From Kibdelosporangium aridum (lineage in GTDB: Bacteria; Actinomycetota; Actinomycetes; Mycobacteriales; Pseudonocardiaceae): DNA of 64,000 bases. The stretch is from assembly GCF_900176515.1 (NCBI RefSeq), contig NZ_FWXV01000001.1, positions 310,001 to 374,000 on the forward strand. Direction: 5' to 3'. Position 1 is the stretch's first letter, and every line of letters starts with the position of its first letter. This document shows positions 26,498 through 36,714 of the stretch, piece after piece. A program made the translations under genes and the position numbers. The notes under the pieces are model-generated. The model was not told the DNA's origin. It saw nothing but the letters and a program-made list of their open reading frames with translations, and did not search any database.

Positions 26498-28378
26498 TTA
26501 CTCGTCGTGGGGGATGGTAGGCCGAGTGCGTACAATTGCCGCATAATTCCGGGACTCCGCGGTGAAGGCCCGGCCGAGCGCGGTGCGGTCCGAAGGGGAC
26601 AGTGACCGCCGCAGTTCGTTGAGCAGCGTTCGTTCCTCGTCCCGGATGTGCGCCTCGACCGCGGCCTCCAGATCGAGGATGTCCTGGTCGAGCGAGATGT
26701 CCACGCGCTTGTGCAGGATCCGTTCGGTGGCAGCGAAATGCGCGCCCAGCAGCGCGGACAGTTCACTGAGGACACGAGCCCGGTCGGTGTCTTCGTTGCG
26801 CAGTTCCCGCAGCAGGTGCTCGATCTGCCGGTGGTCGTCCAGGATGACGTCGATCAGGTCCGTGCCCGCTGGGCGCCGGGAGTCGTGGGCCGGGCGCATC
26901 CACCCGAACGTCAGTTCCACGGCTTGCCGCCACTGCGCGTACTCGGTGTCTCGCCGCGTGGGCGCCATCGCGGGCAGCCACTGTCCGGCCCGGTGCCAGT
27001 TGCGGCGCAGTCCTTCAAGGTCAGGCCAGTAGCCGACGGACAGGCCCGCCGCGTAAGCCGCACCGAGTGACACGGTCTCGGCCACCATCGGTCTGACCAC
27101 GGGCACGTCCAACACGTCCGCGATGAACTGCATCAGCAGGTTGTCCGCGGTCATCCCGCCGTCGACCTTCAGCGTCGACAGGGCGAGGCCGGAGTCGGCG
27201 TTCATGGCGTCCACGACTTCGCGGGTCTGCCAGCCGGTCGCCTCCAACACGGCCCGGGCCAAGTGCCCCTTGGTGATGTACGACGTCAGCCCGGCGATCA
27301 CACCGCGGGCTTCGCTGTGCCAATGTGGTGCGAACAGACCGGAGAACGCGGGCACGATGTAGCACCCGCCGTTGTCCTGCACAGTCCGCGCCAAAGTCTC
27401 GATCTCGGGTGCGCTGCTGATCAGTTCAAGGCCATCGCGGAACCACTGCACCAGCGAACCGGTGACCGCCATCGAACCTTCCAACGCGTACACGGCCGGC
27501 TCGTCGCCGATCTTGAACCCGACGGTGGTCAGCATCCCGTGCTTGCTCAGCACGGGCGTCTGGCCGGTGTTCAGCAGCAGGAAACTGCCCGTACCGTACG
27601 TGCACTTCGCCTCGCCCGGCGCGAAACACGTCTGGCCGAACAGCGCCGCTTGCTGGTCACCGAGCGCCGCCGCGATCCGGATGCCGGGCACCACGGTCGT
27701 CGTTGTGCCGTAGACCTCTGTGGACGATCGGATCTCCGGCAGCATCGCCCGTGGAATGTCGAAGAACTCCAGCAGTTCGGCGTCCCACGACAGGGTGCGC
27801 AGGTTCATCAGCATGGTCCGGCTGGCATTGGTGACGTCGGTGACGTGCAGACCGCCGGTGAGGTTCCAGATCAGCCAGCTCTCGATCGTGCCGAACAGCA
27901 CCTCGCCGCGCTCGGCCCGCTCCTGCAAGCCCGGTGTCTGATCCAGCATCCAACGGATCTTGGGCGCGGAGAAATACGTGGTCAGCGGCAACCCGCAGAG
28001 CTCACGCACCCGCTTGGCGCCGGGTTCGCGTTCGAGCTGTTCGATCATCCGGTCCGTGCGCGTGTCCTGCCACACGATCGCCCGCCCGACGGGCGCGCCC
28101 GTCCGCCGGTCCCACAGCACGGTCGTCTCACGCTGGTTGGCGATGCCCAACCCGACGACCTGCTCAGCCGTCGCGCCTGCTTGGGCCAGCGCGTCCGGCA
28201 CGATCTTGCTGAGGTTGCGCCAGATCTCGGCCGCGTCGTGCTCCACCCAGCCCGGCCGCGGGAAGTACTGCTGGTGCTCGCGTTGCACCACGGAAACCAG
28301 GCGGCCACGCGCGTCGAACAGGATGCACCGGGTCGATGTGGTGCCCTGGTCGATCGACATCACGTAACGCTGCGCCAT
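26498..28378 (-). CDS. Glycerol kinase fused to a C-terminal hemerythrin domain
   Basis: The product is 626 aa, about 120 longer than usual GlpK. Residues 1-500 are a full FGGY glycerol kinase ([43 protein letters not shown]), which phosphorylates glycerol with ATP. Residues about 510-620 form a hemerythrin-like four-helix domain with the di-iron ligand pattern ([24 protein letters not shown]). The domain could sense oxygen, NO or iron and gate the kinase; that is inference. The ATG at 28378 starts the conserved [12 protein letters not shown]. The upstream IclR stop lies one base away, so the two are an operon divergent from glpFKD. Confidence 0.85.
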   Translation of the reverse strand: MAQRYVMSIDQGTTSTRCILFDARGRLVSVVQREHQQYFPRPGWVEHDAAEIWRNLSKIVPDALAQAGATAEQVVGLGIANQRETTVLWDRRTGAPVGRAIVWQDTRTDRMIEQLEREPGAKRVRELCGLPLTTYFSAPKIRWMLDQTPGLQERAERGEVLFGTIESWLIWNLTGGLHVTDVTNASRTMLMNLRTLSWDAELLEFFDIPRAMLPEIRSSTEVYGTTTTVVPGIRIAAALGDQQAALFGQTCFAPGEAKCTYGTGSFLLLNTGQTPVLSKHGMLTTVGFKIGDEPAVYALEGSMAVTGSLVQWFRDGLELISSAPEIETLARTVQDNGGCYIVPAFSGLFAPHWHSEARGVIAGLTSYITKGHLARAVLEATGWQTREVVDAMNADSGLALSTLKVDGGMTADNLLMQFIADVLDVPVVRPMVAETVSLGAAYAAGLSVGYWPDLEGLRRNWHRAGQWLPAMAPTRRDTEYAQWRQAVELTFGWMRPAHDSRRPAGTDLIDVILDDHRQIEHLLRELRNEDTDRARVLSELSALLGAHFAATERILHKRVDISLDQDILDLEAAVEAHIRDEERTLLNELRRSLSPSDRTALGRAFTAESRNYAAIVRTRPTIPHDE

Positions 28379-28379
28379 G

Positions 28380-29147
28380 TCACCACCTAGAAGCGCCAAG
28401 ATCGCGGGACACCGCGCGGGCGGCGTCACGTACGTAGGTGAGCAGTGTCGCTTTGGGACTGCCATCCGGGTCGCAGAGGCGTTCCGCCGCTCCTGAGATC
28501 CCCATCGCGCCGACGACAATGCCGCCGTGCCCCCTGATCGGCGCCGCGATCCCGGCTTCGCCGGGCGTCATCTCGCCAAGCTCGCTGGCCCAGCCCGCTT
28601 CACGGACGCCGGCCAGTGCTCGCTTGACCGCTGTGGGCGAAGCGAGAGTCCGCCGGGTGTAGGCCTCCAGTTCGCCGCCGCGCAACGATGCCACGAGAGT
28701 CGTGTCGTACGCCAGCAGAACTTTGCCGAGCGCGGTCGCGTGCAACGGCAGCAACGCGCCGACGTCGAGGGTCTGCAGTGAGTCATCCGGCCGGAACACG
28801 TGGTGCACTACGAGCACGCGGCCTTCCAGTGGCGCGCCGATGCGAACGGCCTCGCCGCTGCGGGCGGCCAGCGCGTCGGCCCAGTTGATCGCTCGTGACC
28901 GCAGTTCGTTGACGTCAAGGTAGCTCGTGCCCAGGTGCAGCAGGGCGGCGCCGAGCTGGTACTTGCCGGTGTCCTTGTCCTGCTCGACGAACCCGACGCC
29001 CTGCAGCGTGCGCAGGATTCCGTGCGCGGTGCCCTTGGCCAGTTCCAGCGATTCGGCGATCTCGCCGATGCCGAGCCTGCCCGAGCCGCGCGCCAGCAGC
29101 CGCAGGATCGCGGCGGCTCGCTCGATCGACTGGATAGGTCCTGGCAC
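28380..29147 (-). CDS. IclR-family glycerol regulator (GylR-like)
   Basis: The 255-aa product has a winged helix-turn-helix (residues about 5-65; [33 protein letters not shown]) and an IclR effector domain ([35 protein letters not shown]). Its place between divergent glycerol genes matches GylR, the glycerol-operon repressor of Streptomyces. I chose the GTG at 29147 because the family start (PIQSIERA) follows directly; no Shine-Dalgarno is seen, so the message may be leaderless. Glycerol-3-phosphate as inducer is an assumption from the family. Confidence 0.82.
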   Translation of the reverse strand: MPGPIQSIERAAAILRLLARGSGRLGIGEIAESLELAKGTAHGILRTLQGVGFVEQDKDTGKYQLGAALLHLGTSYLDVNELRSRAINWADALAARSGEAVRIGAPLEGRVLVVHHVFRPDDSLQTLDVGALLPLHATALGKVLLAYDTTLVASLRGGELEAYTRRTLASPTAVKRALAGVREAGWASELGEMTPGEAGIAAPIRGHGGIVVGAMGISGAAERLCDPDGSPKATLLTYVRDAARAVSRDLGASRW

Positions 29148-29176
29148 GGCGCGAACCCTAACCCCACCGGCTGCGA

Positions 29177-29221
29177 TTCGACAATGTCGAACACCCTTCC
29201 GTGCCCGTTCGACAATGCCGA
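29177..29221. promoter_or_regulatory. Tandem operator-like palindromes between iclR and glpF
   Basis: TTCGACAATGTCGAA (29177-29191) is a near-perfect palindrome. A degenerate copy, GTTCGACAATGCCGA (29207-29221), follows at a 31-base repeat distance, close to three helical turns. They lie between the divergent regulator and glpF, where the glycerol repressor should bind. Binding by the adjacent IclR protein is inferred. Confidence 0.6.
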
Positions 29222-29303
29222 CCGCACCTCGTTGACCTGCCTTTTCCGCAATCTTAACGTTCGAGCAGCCAGGGGAGCCGGGTGTCCTTTGTGGAGGAAA
29301 GCA

Positions 29304-30119
29304 ATGGTGCGAAACCTCAAGGCCCGCGGACTGCACGGCGAGTTAGCCGCCGAGTTCGTGGGTACGTTGATCCTCATCCTGTTCGGGTGCGGGGTGGTGG
29401 CCCAGGTCGCGGCCGCCGGGATCGGTGATCACGACAGCATCGCCTGGGCCTGGGGGCTGGGCGTCACGCTGGGCGTGTACGTGGCCGCCAAGATCAGTGG
29501 CGCGCATCTGAACCCCGCGGTGACGATCGCACTGGCGGTGTTCAAGGGCTTCTCGTGGCGCAAAGTCGCCCCGTACGCGCTGGCGCAGACCGCGGGCGCG
29601 TTCGTCGCCGCGATGCTGGTGCGCTGGAACTACACCGAGGTGCTCAACGCGGCCGATCCCGGCCTGACCATGAAGACGCAAGGTGTCTTCTCGACGCTGC
29701 CGGGTAACGGCACGCTTCCGGTGGGTGACTGGGGCGCCTTCCGTGACCAGATCATCGGTACCGCGATTCTCGTGCTGGTCATCTTCGCCATCACCGACCT
29801 GCGCAACTCCGCTCCGCTGGCCAACATGACGCCACTGGTCGTCGGGTTCTCCGTGGTCGCGATCGGCATGGCGTGGGGGACCAACGCCGGGTACGCGATC
29901 AACCCCGCCCGTGACTTCGGGCCGCGACTGGCTTCCTGGCTGACCGGCTACGAAACGGCGTTCAAGGACCAATACGACTTCCCGTACTGGTGGATACCCA
30001 TTGTGGCGCCGATTCTCGGCGGCCTGATCGGCGCGGCGATCTACAAGTTCTTCATCGAGCGCTACCTGCCCGCCGAAGAGCCCGCCGTCGCGCAGGCCAA
30101 AGAACTCCAGTCTGCCTGA
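29304..30119 (+). CDS. glpF: Glycerol uptake facilitator (MIP/aquaporin family)
   Basis: The 271-aa product has six membrane segments and both half-helix NPA motifs (AHLNPAVT and [10 protein letters not shown]). The Asp after the second NPAR is typical of aquaglyceroporins. It lets glycerol diffuse into the cell, where the kinase traps it. GGAGG precedes the ATG at 29304. It is first in the glpF-glpK-glpD operon, 13 bases before glpK, and faces the tandem operator-like sites. Confidence 0.93.
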   Translation: MVRNLKARGLHGELAAEFVGTLILILFGCGVVAQVAAAGIGDHDSIAWAWGLGVTLGVYVAAKISGAHLNPAVTIALAVFKGFSWRKVAPYALAQTAGAFVAAMLVRWNYTEVLNAADPGLTMKTQGVFSTLPGNGTLPVGDWGAFRDQIIGTAILVLVIFAITDLRNSAPLANMTPLVVGFSVVAIGMAWGTNAGYAINPARDFGPRLASWLTGYETAFKDQYDFPYWWIPIVAPILGGLIGAAIYKFFIERYLPAEEPAVAQAKELQSA

Positions 30120-30132
30120 AAGGAGACCAGCC

Positions 30133-31629
30133 ATGCCGGACTTTGTCGCAGCCGTCGACCAGGGCACCACGAGCACCCGGTTCATGATCTTCGACCACGG
30201 CGGCAACGAGATCGCCCGCCACCAGCTCGAGCACGAGCAGATCCTGCCCAAGCCGGGCTGGGTCGAGCACGACCCGACCGAGATCTGGGAACGCACCCGC
30301 TCGGTGATCGAGTCCACGTTCACCAAGACCAACCTGTCCGTTTCGGACCTCGCCGCGCTCGGGATCACCAACCAGCGTGAGACCACAGTGGTCTGGAACC
30401 GCCGGACGGGGCGTCCGTACTGCAACGCGATCGTGTGGCAGGACACCAGGACCGACCGCATCGCGGCGGAGCTGGAGCGCAGCGGCAAGGGTGACGTGAT
30501 CCGCCGCAAGGCTGGCCTGCCACCCGCGACGTACTTCTCCGGCGGGAAACTCCAGTGGATCCTGGAGAACATCGAGGGTGTCCGGGAAGACGCCGAGAAC
30601 GGCGAGGCGATCTTCGGCACGACCGACACGTGGCTGCTGTGGAACCTGACCGGTCAGCACGTGACCGACCCGACCAACGCCAGCCGCACGATGCTGATGG
30701 ACCTGGAAACCCTGGCGTGGGACGACGAACTGTTGTCGTTCTTCAACATCCCGAGGCAGATGCTGCCGGAGATCAAGCCGTCGTCCGGCTTCTTCGGCAC
30801 CACCCGGTCCGACGGTCCGCTGCACGGCGAGCTTGCCGTGACCGGGGACCTGGGCGACCAGCAGGCGGCGACCGTCGGCCAGGTCTGCTTCCGGCCGGGC
30901 GAGGCCAAGAACACTTACGGCACGGGCAACTTCCTGTTGCTCAACACGGGCCACGAGCTCGTGCGCTCGAAGCACGGCCTGCTGACCACGTTGTGCTACC
31001 AGTTCGGCGACGACAAACCGGTCTACGCGCTGGAAGGCTCGATCGCGGTCACCGGCTCGGCCGTCCAGTGGCTGCGTGACCAGCTCGGCATCATCAGCGG
31101 CGCCGCCCAGAGCGAGACGCTGGCCTCGCAGGTCGCTGACAACGGCGGAATCTATTTCGTACCGGCGTTTTCCGGGCTGTTCGCGCCGTACTGGCGGTCC
31201 GACGCGCGTGGCGCGATCGTCGGTCTTACCCGTGCCACGACCAACGCACATGTGGCCAGGGCGACCCTGGAGGCGATCTGCTACCAGAGCCGGGACGTGG
31301 TCCAGGCCATGGAGAACGACTCCGGTGTGAAGCTGGACGTGTTGCGTGTGGACGGTGGCGTGACCGCGAACCAGCTGTGCATGCAAATGCAGGCCGACAT
31401 CCTCGGTGTTCCCGTGTCCAAGCCGGTCGTCGCGGAGACCACCGCACTCGGTGCGGCCTACGCGGCTGGTCTGGCCGTCGGGTTCTGGAAGTCCACCGCG
31501 GAACTCGAGCAGAACTGGAACGAGGACCGCCGCTGGCAGCCGTCGTGGTCCGAGGAACAACGGGCCGCGGGCTACGCGGGCTGGCAGAAAGCCGTCGGCC
31601 GGACCCTCGACTGGGTCGACGTCAACTAG
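30133..31629 (+). CDS. glpK: Glycerol kinase
   Basis: The 498-aa product is a normal-length FGGY kinase with [31 protein letters not shown] and [12 protein letters not shown]. It makes sn-glycerol 3-phosphate for the adjacent GlpD. AAAGGAGA lies upstream of the ATG. It is a paralogue of the hemerythrin-fused kinase 1.7 kb away on the other strand, so this locus encodes two glycerol kinases. Confidence 0.95.
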   Translation: MPDFVAAVDQGTTSTRFMIFDHGGNEIARHQLEHEQILPKPGWVEHDPTEIWERTRSVIESTFTKTNLSVSDLAALGITNQRETTVVWNRRTGRPYCNAIVWQDTRTDRIAAELERSGKGDVIRRKAGLPPATYFSGGKLQWILENIEGVREDAENGEAIFGTTDTWLLWNLTGQHVTDPTNASRTMLMDLETLAWDDELLSFFNIPRQMLPEIKPSSGFFGTTRSDGPLHGELAVTGDLGDQQAATVGQVCFRPGEAKNTYGTGNFLLLNTGHELVRSKHGLLTTLCYQFGDDKPVYALEGSIAVTGSAVQWLRDQLGIISGAAQSETLASQVADNGGIYFVPAFSGLFAPYWRSDARGAIVGLTRATTNAHVARATLEAICYQSRDVVQAMENDSGVKLDVLRVDGGVTANQLCMQMQADILGVPVSKPVVAETTALGAAYAAGLAVGFWKSTAELEQNWNEDRRWQPSWSEEQRAAGYAGWQKAVGRTLDWVDVN

Positions 31630-31633
31630 GGAG

Positions 31634-33397
31634 ATGACAGTGCCTTCCGTACCCCTTTCCCCGCGATACCGCGCAGACGCGCTGCAGAAGCTGAGCAGTC
31701 AGGAAGTCGACGTCCTGGTCATCGGCGGCGGCGTGACCGGAGCAGGGATCGCGCTCGACGCCGCCACCCGAGGGTTGTCCGTCGGGCTGGTCGAAGCCCG
31801 TGACTTCGCCGCGGGAACGTCGAGCCGGTCGAGCAAGCTGATCCACGGTGGCCTGCGCTACCTGGAACAGCTCGACTTCAAGCTGGTGCGGGAGGCACTG
31901 AAGGAACGTGGGCTGTTGCTCACCAAGCTGGCTCCCCACCTGGTGCGTCCGGTGAAATTCCTGGTGCCGCTGAAGCACCGGGTGTGGGAGCGCGGCTACA
32001 TCGGCGCGGGCGTCATGCTGTACGACACGCTCGGCGGAGCGCGTGCTCTGCCACGCCACCGTCATCTCAGCCGCCGCAAGGCTTTCGAGGTCGCGCCTTC
32101 CCTCGCGCCTGACGCGTTGATAGGTGCGATCCAGTACTACGACGCGCAAGTCGACGACGCGCGGCACACCATGATGGTCGCGCGGACCGCGGCGGAGTTG
32201 GGCGCTTCGATCCTCACGAGGACTCGGATGACGTCGCTGGTGCGGGAGGGCGACCGGATCACGGGCGCTCACGTCCAGGATCTGGAGACTGGCGTTGAGT
32301 TCACGGTCAAAGCCCGCGTTGTGGTTGGTGCGACCGGGGTCTGGAGCGACGACCTGTCCAAGGCAGCGGGAATTCCCGCGCCCTTCACGGTTCGCGCCTC
32401 CAAGGGCGTCCACATCGTGGTGCCCAAGGAAGCGATCGACCTGGACACCGGGTTGATCCTGCGGACCGAGAAGAGCGTGCTGTTCGTGATCCCGTGGGCC
32501 AACCACTGGATCGTCGGAACCACTGACACCCCATGGGATCTCTCCCGTGAGCACCCTGCGGCGAGCAAGGCCGATGTGGACTATGTGCTCGACCACGTGA
32601 ACGCCGTGCTGCGTAAACCTCTTACCCATGACGACATCGAGGGCGTGTACGCGGGTCTGCGGCCCCTGCTCGCCGCAAAGGCCGCGGAGACAACGAAACT
32701 GTCCCGTGAACACGCGGTCGCAAACCCCATTCCCGGCTTGGTGCTCATCGCCGGCGGCAAGTACACGACCTACCGTGTGATGGCAGAGGACGCTGTGGAC
32801 GTCGCGGCCAAGAACATCCCTGGGGACGTACCACGTTCGCGCACCGACCGGCTGCCGATCCTCGGTGGTGACGGTTACCAGTCCTTGTGGCGTGACCGCA
32901 GGAGTCTCGGGTTGCCAGTGGAGCGTGCCGAACATCTGCTTCAGCGCTACGGCACGGCTATACATGACCTGTTGTGGCTGATCCAGGAACAACCCGAGCT
33001 GGGCGAACCGATTCCGGGCGCACCGGATTACCTGAAGGCGGAAGCGGTGTACGCGGTGACCCACGAGGGCGCGCTGCACCTCGAGGACGTGTTGACCCGG
33101 CGTACCAGGATCTCCATCGAGGAACGGGATCGCGGCGTGACCGCGGCGGGTGAAGTAGCTGCCCTGATGGCGCCGTTGCTGGACTGGGACGACACCCAAC
33201 GCCAGCACGAAGTGGACAACTACCTCTCCCGCGTGAAGGCGGAACGGGCGGCCCAGGAAGAACCGGACGACACCGCGGCCAACGCCACCCGTCTCAGCCT
33301 TGCGACGGCCTTGGTGCCCGACGGTCCTTCCGTGCTTCCAACTCCTCAGCCGACACGGGAGTCAGCATCGGCGCGCCGGGCGCACAGAACATGGTGA
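31634..33397 (+). CDS. glpD: Glycerol-3-phosphate dehydrogenase (FAD)
   Basis: The 587-aa product has the FAD loop VLVIGGGVTGAGIALDAATRG and the GlpD signature SSRSSKLIHGGLRYL. A C-terminal cap domain ends about residue 550. It oxidises glycerol 3-phosphate to dihydroxyacetone phosphate at the membrane and passes electrons to quinone. The ATG at 31634 lies 4 bases after the glpK stop. The last 35 or so residues are polar and run 104 bases into the convergent cupin gene, so that tail is probably not conserved. Confidence 0.93.
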   Translation: MTVPSVPLSPRYRADALQKLSSQEVDVLVIGGGVTGAGIALDAATRGLSVGLVEARDFAAGTSSRSSKLIHGGLRYLEQLDFKLVREALKERGLLLTKLAPHLVRPVKFLVPLKHRVWERGYIGAGVMLYDTLGGARALPRHRHLSRRKAFEVAPSLAPDALIGAIQYYDAQVDDARHTMMVARTAAELGASILTRTRMTSLVREGDRITGAHVQDLETGVEFTVKARVVVGATGVWSDDLSKAAGIPAPFTVRASKGVHIVVPKEAIDLDTGLILRTEKSVLFVIPWANHWIVGTTDTPWDLSREHPAASKADVDYVLDHVNAVLRKPLTHDDIEGVYAGLRPLLAAKAAETTKLSREHAVANPIPGLVLIAGGKYTTYRVMAEDAVDVAAKNIPGDVPRSRTDRLPILGGDGYQSLWRDRRSLGLPVERAEHLLQRYGTAIHDLLWLIQEQPELGEPIPGAPDYLKAEAVYAVTHEGALHLEDVLTRRTRISIEERDRGVTAAGEVAALMAPLLDWDDTQRQHEVDNYLSRVKAERAAQEEPDDTAANATRLSLATALVPDGPSVLPTPQPTRESASARRAHRTW

Positions 33398-33728
33398 CCA
33401 CGAAAGCGGACTCGGCATCGGCGAGGTTGTTCCCGTCCTGATAGTGGATCACGTCCCCACCCGGCTCCCAGAACGCCTCGCCTGCCTTGACCACCCGCTC
33501 CGGCTCGCCTTCGAGCTCGAACATGATCTCGCCTTTGACCACGTAGCCGTAGGCAGGGCCGGAGTGCCGGTGCGGTGGCGCACCGGGGCTGCCGGGCGGG
33601 AGCGTGATCAGGATGGTCATCGCTTCCGCGCCCTGCGGTGCCGGGGGTGCTCCCGGCACCGTGGCGACCACCTCGATCTTCGGTGGTGCGCCCGCGTACT
33701 CCAGTTCGTGCACGTGTTCGTGAGACAA
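33294..33728 (-). CDS. Cupin-domain protein
   Basis: The 144-aa product has one cupin barrel with both metal motifs: GAPPHRHSGPAYGYVVKGE (His-His ... Glu) and a second strand (GEAFWEPGGDVIHY). Small cupins of this kind bind a metal and either an organic acid or a polyphenol; the function is unknown. The start is a TTG at 33728 with GAGGG close upstream. It is convergent with glpD and overlaps it by 104 bases. Confidence 0.75.
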   Translation of the reverse strand: MSHEHVHELEYAGAPPKIEVVATVPGAPPAPQGAEAMTILITLPPGSPGAPPHRHSGPAYGYVVKGEIMFELEGEPERVVKAGEAFWEPGGDVIHYQDGNNLADAESAFVVTMFCAPGAPMLTPVSAEELEARKDRRAPRPSQG

Positions 33729-33824
33729 CGTCCCTCACTTTCCGTGGGCCGGTGATGTCCAGCCGTGCACAACCAAAGACCAGATGACACACCGGTCTGT
33801 GACAAGTGATGTCATGTGACCGGC

Positions 33825-34298
33825 TTAGTCACCCTGAGCGACTTGTTCCAACAGCGGGCTGATCCGGTAGGGGACGAGTTCGCGCATGACCAAGGCGACG
33901 TTGGTCCGTTCGACGCCGGGGATGGCGAGGATCTTCCCGGCGATCCGGTAAAGATCGTCCGCGTCGGTGGCGACGACCTGGACCATCAGGTCGACCACAC
34001 CGCTGATGCCGTCCACCCGCAGAACCTCCGGGATGGCCGCGAGTGCCGTGGCGACGGTGTCCAGTTTGCGCTGGACCAGTTGAACCGTGATGAACGCACT
34101 GAGCGGGTAGCCAACGGCCGCCGGGTTGATCCGGCGTTCGAAGGACTCCAGTGTGCCGTCCTGTTCGTGCCGGGCGAGGCGGGCTTGCGCGGTGTTGCGG
34201 GAGATGCCGATTTCGTCCGCGAGCGCGACGGTTGTCGCACGTGGGTTGCGGGTGAGCGCCAGCAGCAACTTGGCGTCGATCGGGTCGAGGCTGGGCAT
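33825..34298 (-). CDS. Lrp/AsnC-family transcriptional regulator
   Basis: About 157 aa. An N-terminal helix-turn-helix (LDPIDAKLLLALTRNPRATTVALADEIGISRNTAQARL) is followed by a RAM ligand-binding domain (ITVQLVQRKL, VLRVDGISGVVDLMVQVVATDADDLY). Such proteins sense amino acids or keto acids. It is divergent from the E1-like gene and likely controls it. I favour the ATG at 34298, with GGAGA about 9 bases upstream, over the GTG at 34307. Confidence 0.87.
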   Translation of the reverse strand: MPSLDPIDAKLLLALTRNPRATTVALADEIGISRNTAQARLARHEQDGTLESFERRINPAAVGYPLSAFITVQLVQRKLDTVATALAAIPEVLRVDGISGVVDLMVQVVATDADDLYRIAGKILAIPGVERTNVALVMRELVPYRISPLLEQVAQGD

Positions 34299-34384
34299 CG
34301 TGCTCACTCTCCGGGCCGTCGTGGGGTCATCACGCGTGCATTCTGCTCAAACTTCCGCCTGTCAATTGTGCTACTGCTCGGTCG

Positions 34385-34404
34385 GTGATGCCATTGTTCA
34401 TCAC
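34385..34404. promoter_or_regulatory. Inverted repeat upstream of the E1-like gene
   Basis: GTGATG-ccattgtt-CATCAC is a 6-bp dyad with an 8-base spacer. It ends just before the AGGAGG of the gene at 34423 and lies in the divergent gap with the Lrp regulator. It is a candidate Lrp site; this rests on position only. Confidence 0.35.
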
Positions 34405-34422
34405 TTTGCGCAGGAGGATGGC

Positions 34423-36714
34423 ATGTCCGTCACGGACGAGCGGGCGCTGACCCGGCATCAGGTGATGCGGGAGATCGAGGACCGCGTGCTGTGGTTGTCC
34501 ACCGCGATCGTGCACCACGCCAACCGGGTGCGCCCGAACCCGTCGGGTCTCAAGGTCGGTGGGCACCAGGCTTCGTCGGCGTCACTGGTGTCGATCATGA
34601 CCGCCTTGTGGTTCAACCACCTCAGAGCCGAGGACCGGGTTTCGGTCAAGCCGCACGCCTCACCCGTCCTGCACGCGATCAACTACTTGCTTGGCTCGCT
34701 GGACAAGGAATACCTGCCGAGGCTGCGCGACTTCGGTGGGCTGCAGAGCTATCCGAGCCGCGTGAAGGATCCCGATCCGGTCGACTACTCGACCGGATCG
34801 GTCGGAATCGGCGCGACCGCGCCCATCTGGGGCGCCATCGCTCGCAGATACCTCGGCCAGCGCACGTCCGGGCGGCAGTACTCGCTGCTCGGTGACGCCG
34901 AACTCGACGAGGGCGCGGTCTGGGAAGCGATCATGGACCCGATGGTCCCGCAGCTCGGCGAGCTGGTCTGGATCGTCGACCTGAACCGCCAGTCACTGGA
35001 CCGAGTGGTGCCCGCGATCGCCGCGGACAAGCTCCAAGGCATGTTCGCGGCCGCGGGCTGGCAGGTCATCACGCTGAAATACGGCCGGCTGCTTGAGCAA
35101 TTGTTCACCCGGCCCGGTGGATCGCAGCTGCGCAGGCGAATCGACACGATGAACAACCCGGAATACCAACGGTTGCTGCGATGCGACGCCGCCCAGCTCA
35201 GGCAGCGGCTGCCGGGGAACAGCACTGAGATCGCCGAGCTGATCAGCGGGCTCGACGACGCCACCTTGGTCGCCGCTTTCGCGAACTTGGGCGGGCATGA
35301 CCTTGAGGCACTGGACAAGGCTTTCGGCGCCATCGACGACTCGCGCCCGACGGTGATCTTCGCGTACACCATCAAAGGGCACGGCCTGGCGACTCAAGGG
35401 CATCCGCAGAACCACTCGTCATTGCTGACCACCGAGCAAATGCGTGAGCTGGCAACCCGCCTCGGCACCGATTTGGACGAGCCATGGCAGGGATTTGCCG
35501 ACGACAGCGCGGCGGGGCGACTGTGCTTCGCCACGGCAGGCCGGTTGCGGCGCGAGGACATCCGTGTCGAACAACCGCCGGAGCTCCCGGTTGATATCGG
35601 ACGGACGCCGTCCGGCACGGCAACCACCCAGGCCGCTTTGGGACGGACACTGCTGGATCTGACTCGCTCGGCGCCACAAGCCGCGGCACGGGTCGTCACG
35701 GTGAGCCCGGACGTCAGCTCGTCGACCAACCTCGGCGGGTGGGTCAACAAGGTCGGCGTGTGGTCGCCGATCGAGCGCCCTGACTGGTTCGCCGACGACG
35801 CCGAGACCATCCTGCACTGGCGGGAAAAGCCGACCGGGCAACACATCGAGCTCGGCATCGCCGAGGTGAACCTGGTCAGCCTGCTCGGTGAGCTCGGCGC
35901 GACCTGGAGCCGGTGGGGCAAACCGCTGCTGCCCATCGGCGTGCTGTACGACCCCTTTGTGGAACGTGCCTTGGAACCTTGGTCGTACGGCATCTACGCG
36001 GGCGGCCAGTCCATCATCGTCGGCACCCCGTCCGGTGTGACGCTCGCGCCCGAAGGTGGTGCGCACCAGTCGATCAAGACGCCGTCGATCGGTCTGGAGC
36101 AGCCGGGTTGTATCGCGTACGAGCCTGCGTTCGCCATTGATACCGAGTGGACGTTGCTGGCCAGCTTGGCCCGGCTGGGTCGGCCGGATGGCAGTTCGGC
36201 GTATCTCCGGCTGTCCACGCGGCCGGTCGATCAGACCCTCGCTGCCGTGCCGACCGACCCGGCCGCGCGGGAACGGCGCCGACGGCACGTGGTTGCCGGC
36301 GCCTATTCCTTGCGGCGCAATGACAATCCTCAGGTCACCATCGCCGCCATGGGTGCTGTGGTGCCTGAAGCCTTGGCCGCGGCGGATCGGCTGCAGCAGG
36401 CCGGGGTGGTCGCGGACGTGGTCTGTGTGACCAGTCCCGGCCTGCTGTACCGCGCTCTACGTGCCCGCCAAGGCCATGAGCACGCCGAATCGTGGATCCT
36501 CGACCAGGTCTTCGCCCGGGCCACGCCGCTGGTCACGGTGCTTGACGGTCATCCGCACACGCTTTCCTTCCTGGCCACCATCAACCAGGTCAGGCACACC
36601 AGCCTTGGCGTCACGGGGTTCGGCCAGTCCGGGTCCATTGAGGACGTTTACCGCTATCACGGGCTTGACGCCGACAGCATTATTCGAGCGTCAATGGATT
36701 TGGCATGTCACTAG
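34423..36714 (+). CDS. AceE-like (pyruvate dehydrogenase E1 / transketolase family) thiamine enzyme
   Basis: The 763-aa product follows the order of homodimeric 2-oxoacid dehydrogenase E1 and transketolase. It has a thiamine-diphosphate half (SLLGDAELDEG ... IVDLNRQSLD, FAYTIKGHGLATQG), a pyrimidine-binding half (GQHIELGIAEVNLVSLLGELG) and a C-terminal transketolase-like domain. AceE is usually about 890-920 aa, so this form is about 130 shorter and lacks part of the N-terminal E2-binding region. The divergent Lrp regulator suggests a keto acid from an amino acid as substrate, which is inference. AGGAGG precedes the ATG at 34423. The 3' end overlaps the next, convergent gene by 35 bases. Confidence 0.82.
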   Translation: MSVTDERALTRHQVMREIEDRVLWLSTAIVHHANRVRPNPSGLKVGGHQASSASLVSIMTALWFNHLRAEDRVSVKPHASPVLHAINYLLGSLDKEYLPRLRDFGGLQSYPSRVKDPDPVDYSTGSVGIGATAPIWGAIARRYLGQRTSGRQYSLLGDAELDEGAVWEAIMDPMVPQLGELVWIVDLNRQSLDRVVPAIAADKLQGMFAAAGWQVITLKYGRLLEQLFTRPGGSQLRRRIDTMNNPEYQRLLRCDAAQLRQRLPGNSTEIAELISGLDDATLVAAFANLGGHDLEALDKAFGAIDDSRPTVIFAYTIKGHGLATQGHPQNHSSLLTTEQMRELATRLGTDLDEPWQGFADDSAAGRLCFATAGRLRREDIRVEQPPELPVDIGRTPSGTATTQAALGRTLLDLTRSAPQAAARVVTVSPDVSSSTNLGGWVNKVGVWSPIERPDWFADDAETILHWREKPTGQHIELGIAEVNLVSLLGELGATWSRWGKPLLPIGVLYDPFVERALEPWSYGIYAGGQSIIVGTPSGVTLAPEGGAHQSIKTPSIGLEQPGCIAYEPAFAIDTEWTLLASLARLGRPDGSSAYLRLSTRPVDQTLAAVPTDPAARERRRRHVVAGAYSLRRNDNPQVTIAAMGAVVPEALAAADRLQQAGVVADVVCVTSPGLLYRALRARQGHEHAESWILDQVFARATPLVTVLDGHPHTLSFLATINQVRHTSLGVTGFGQSGSIEDVYRYHGLDADSIIRASMDLACH

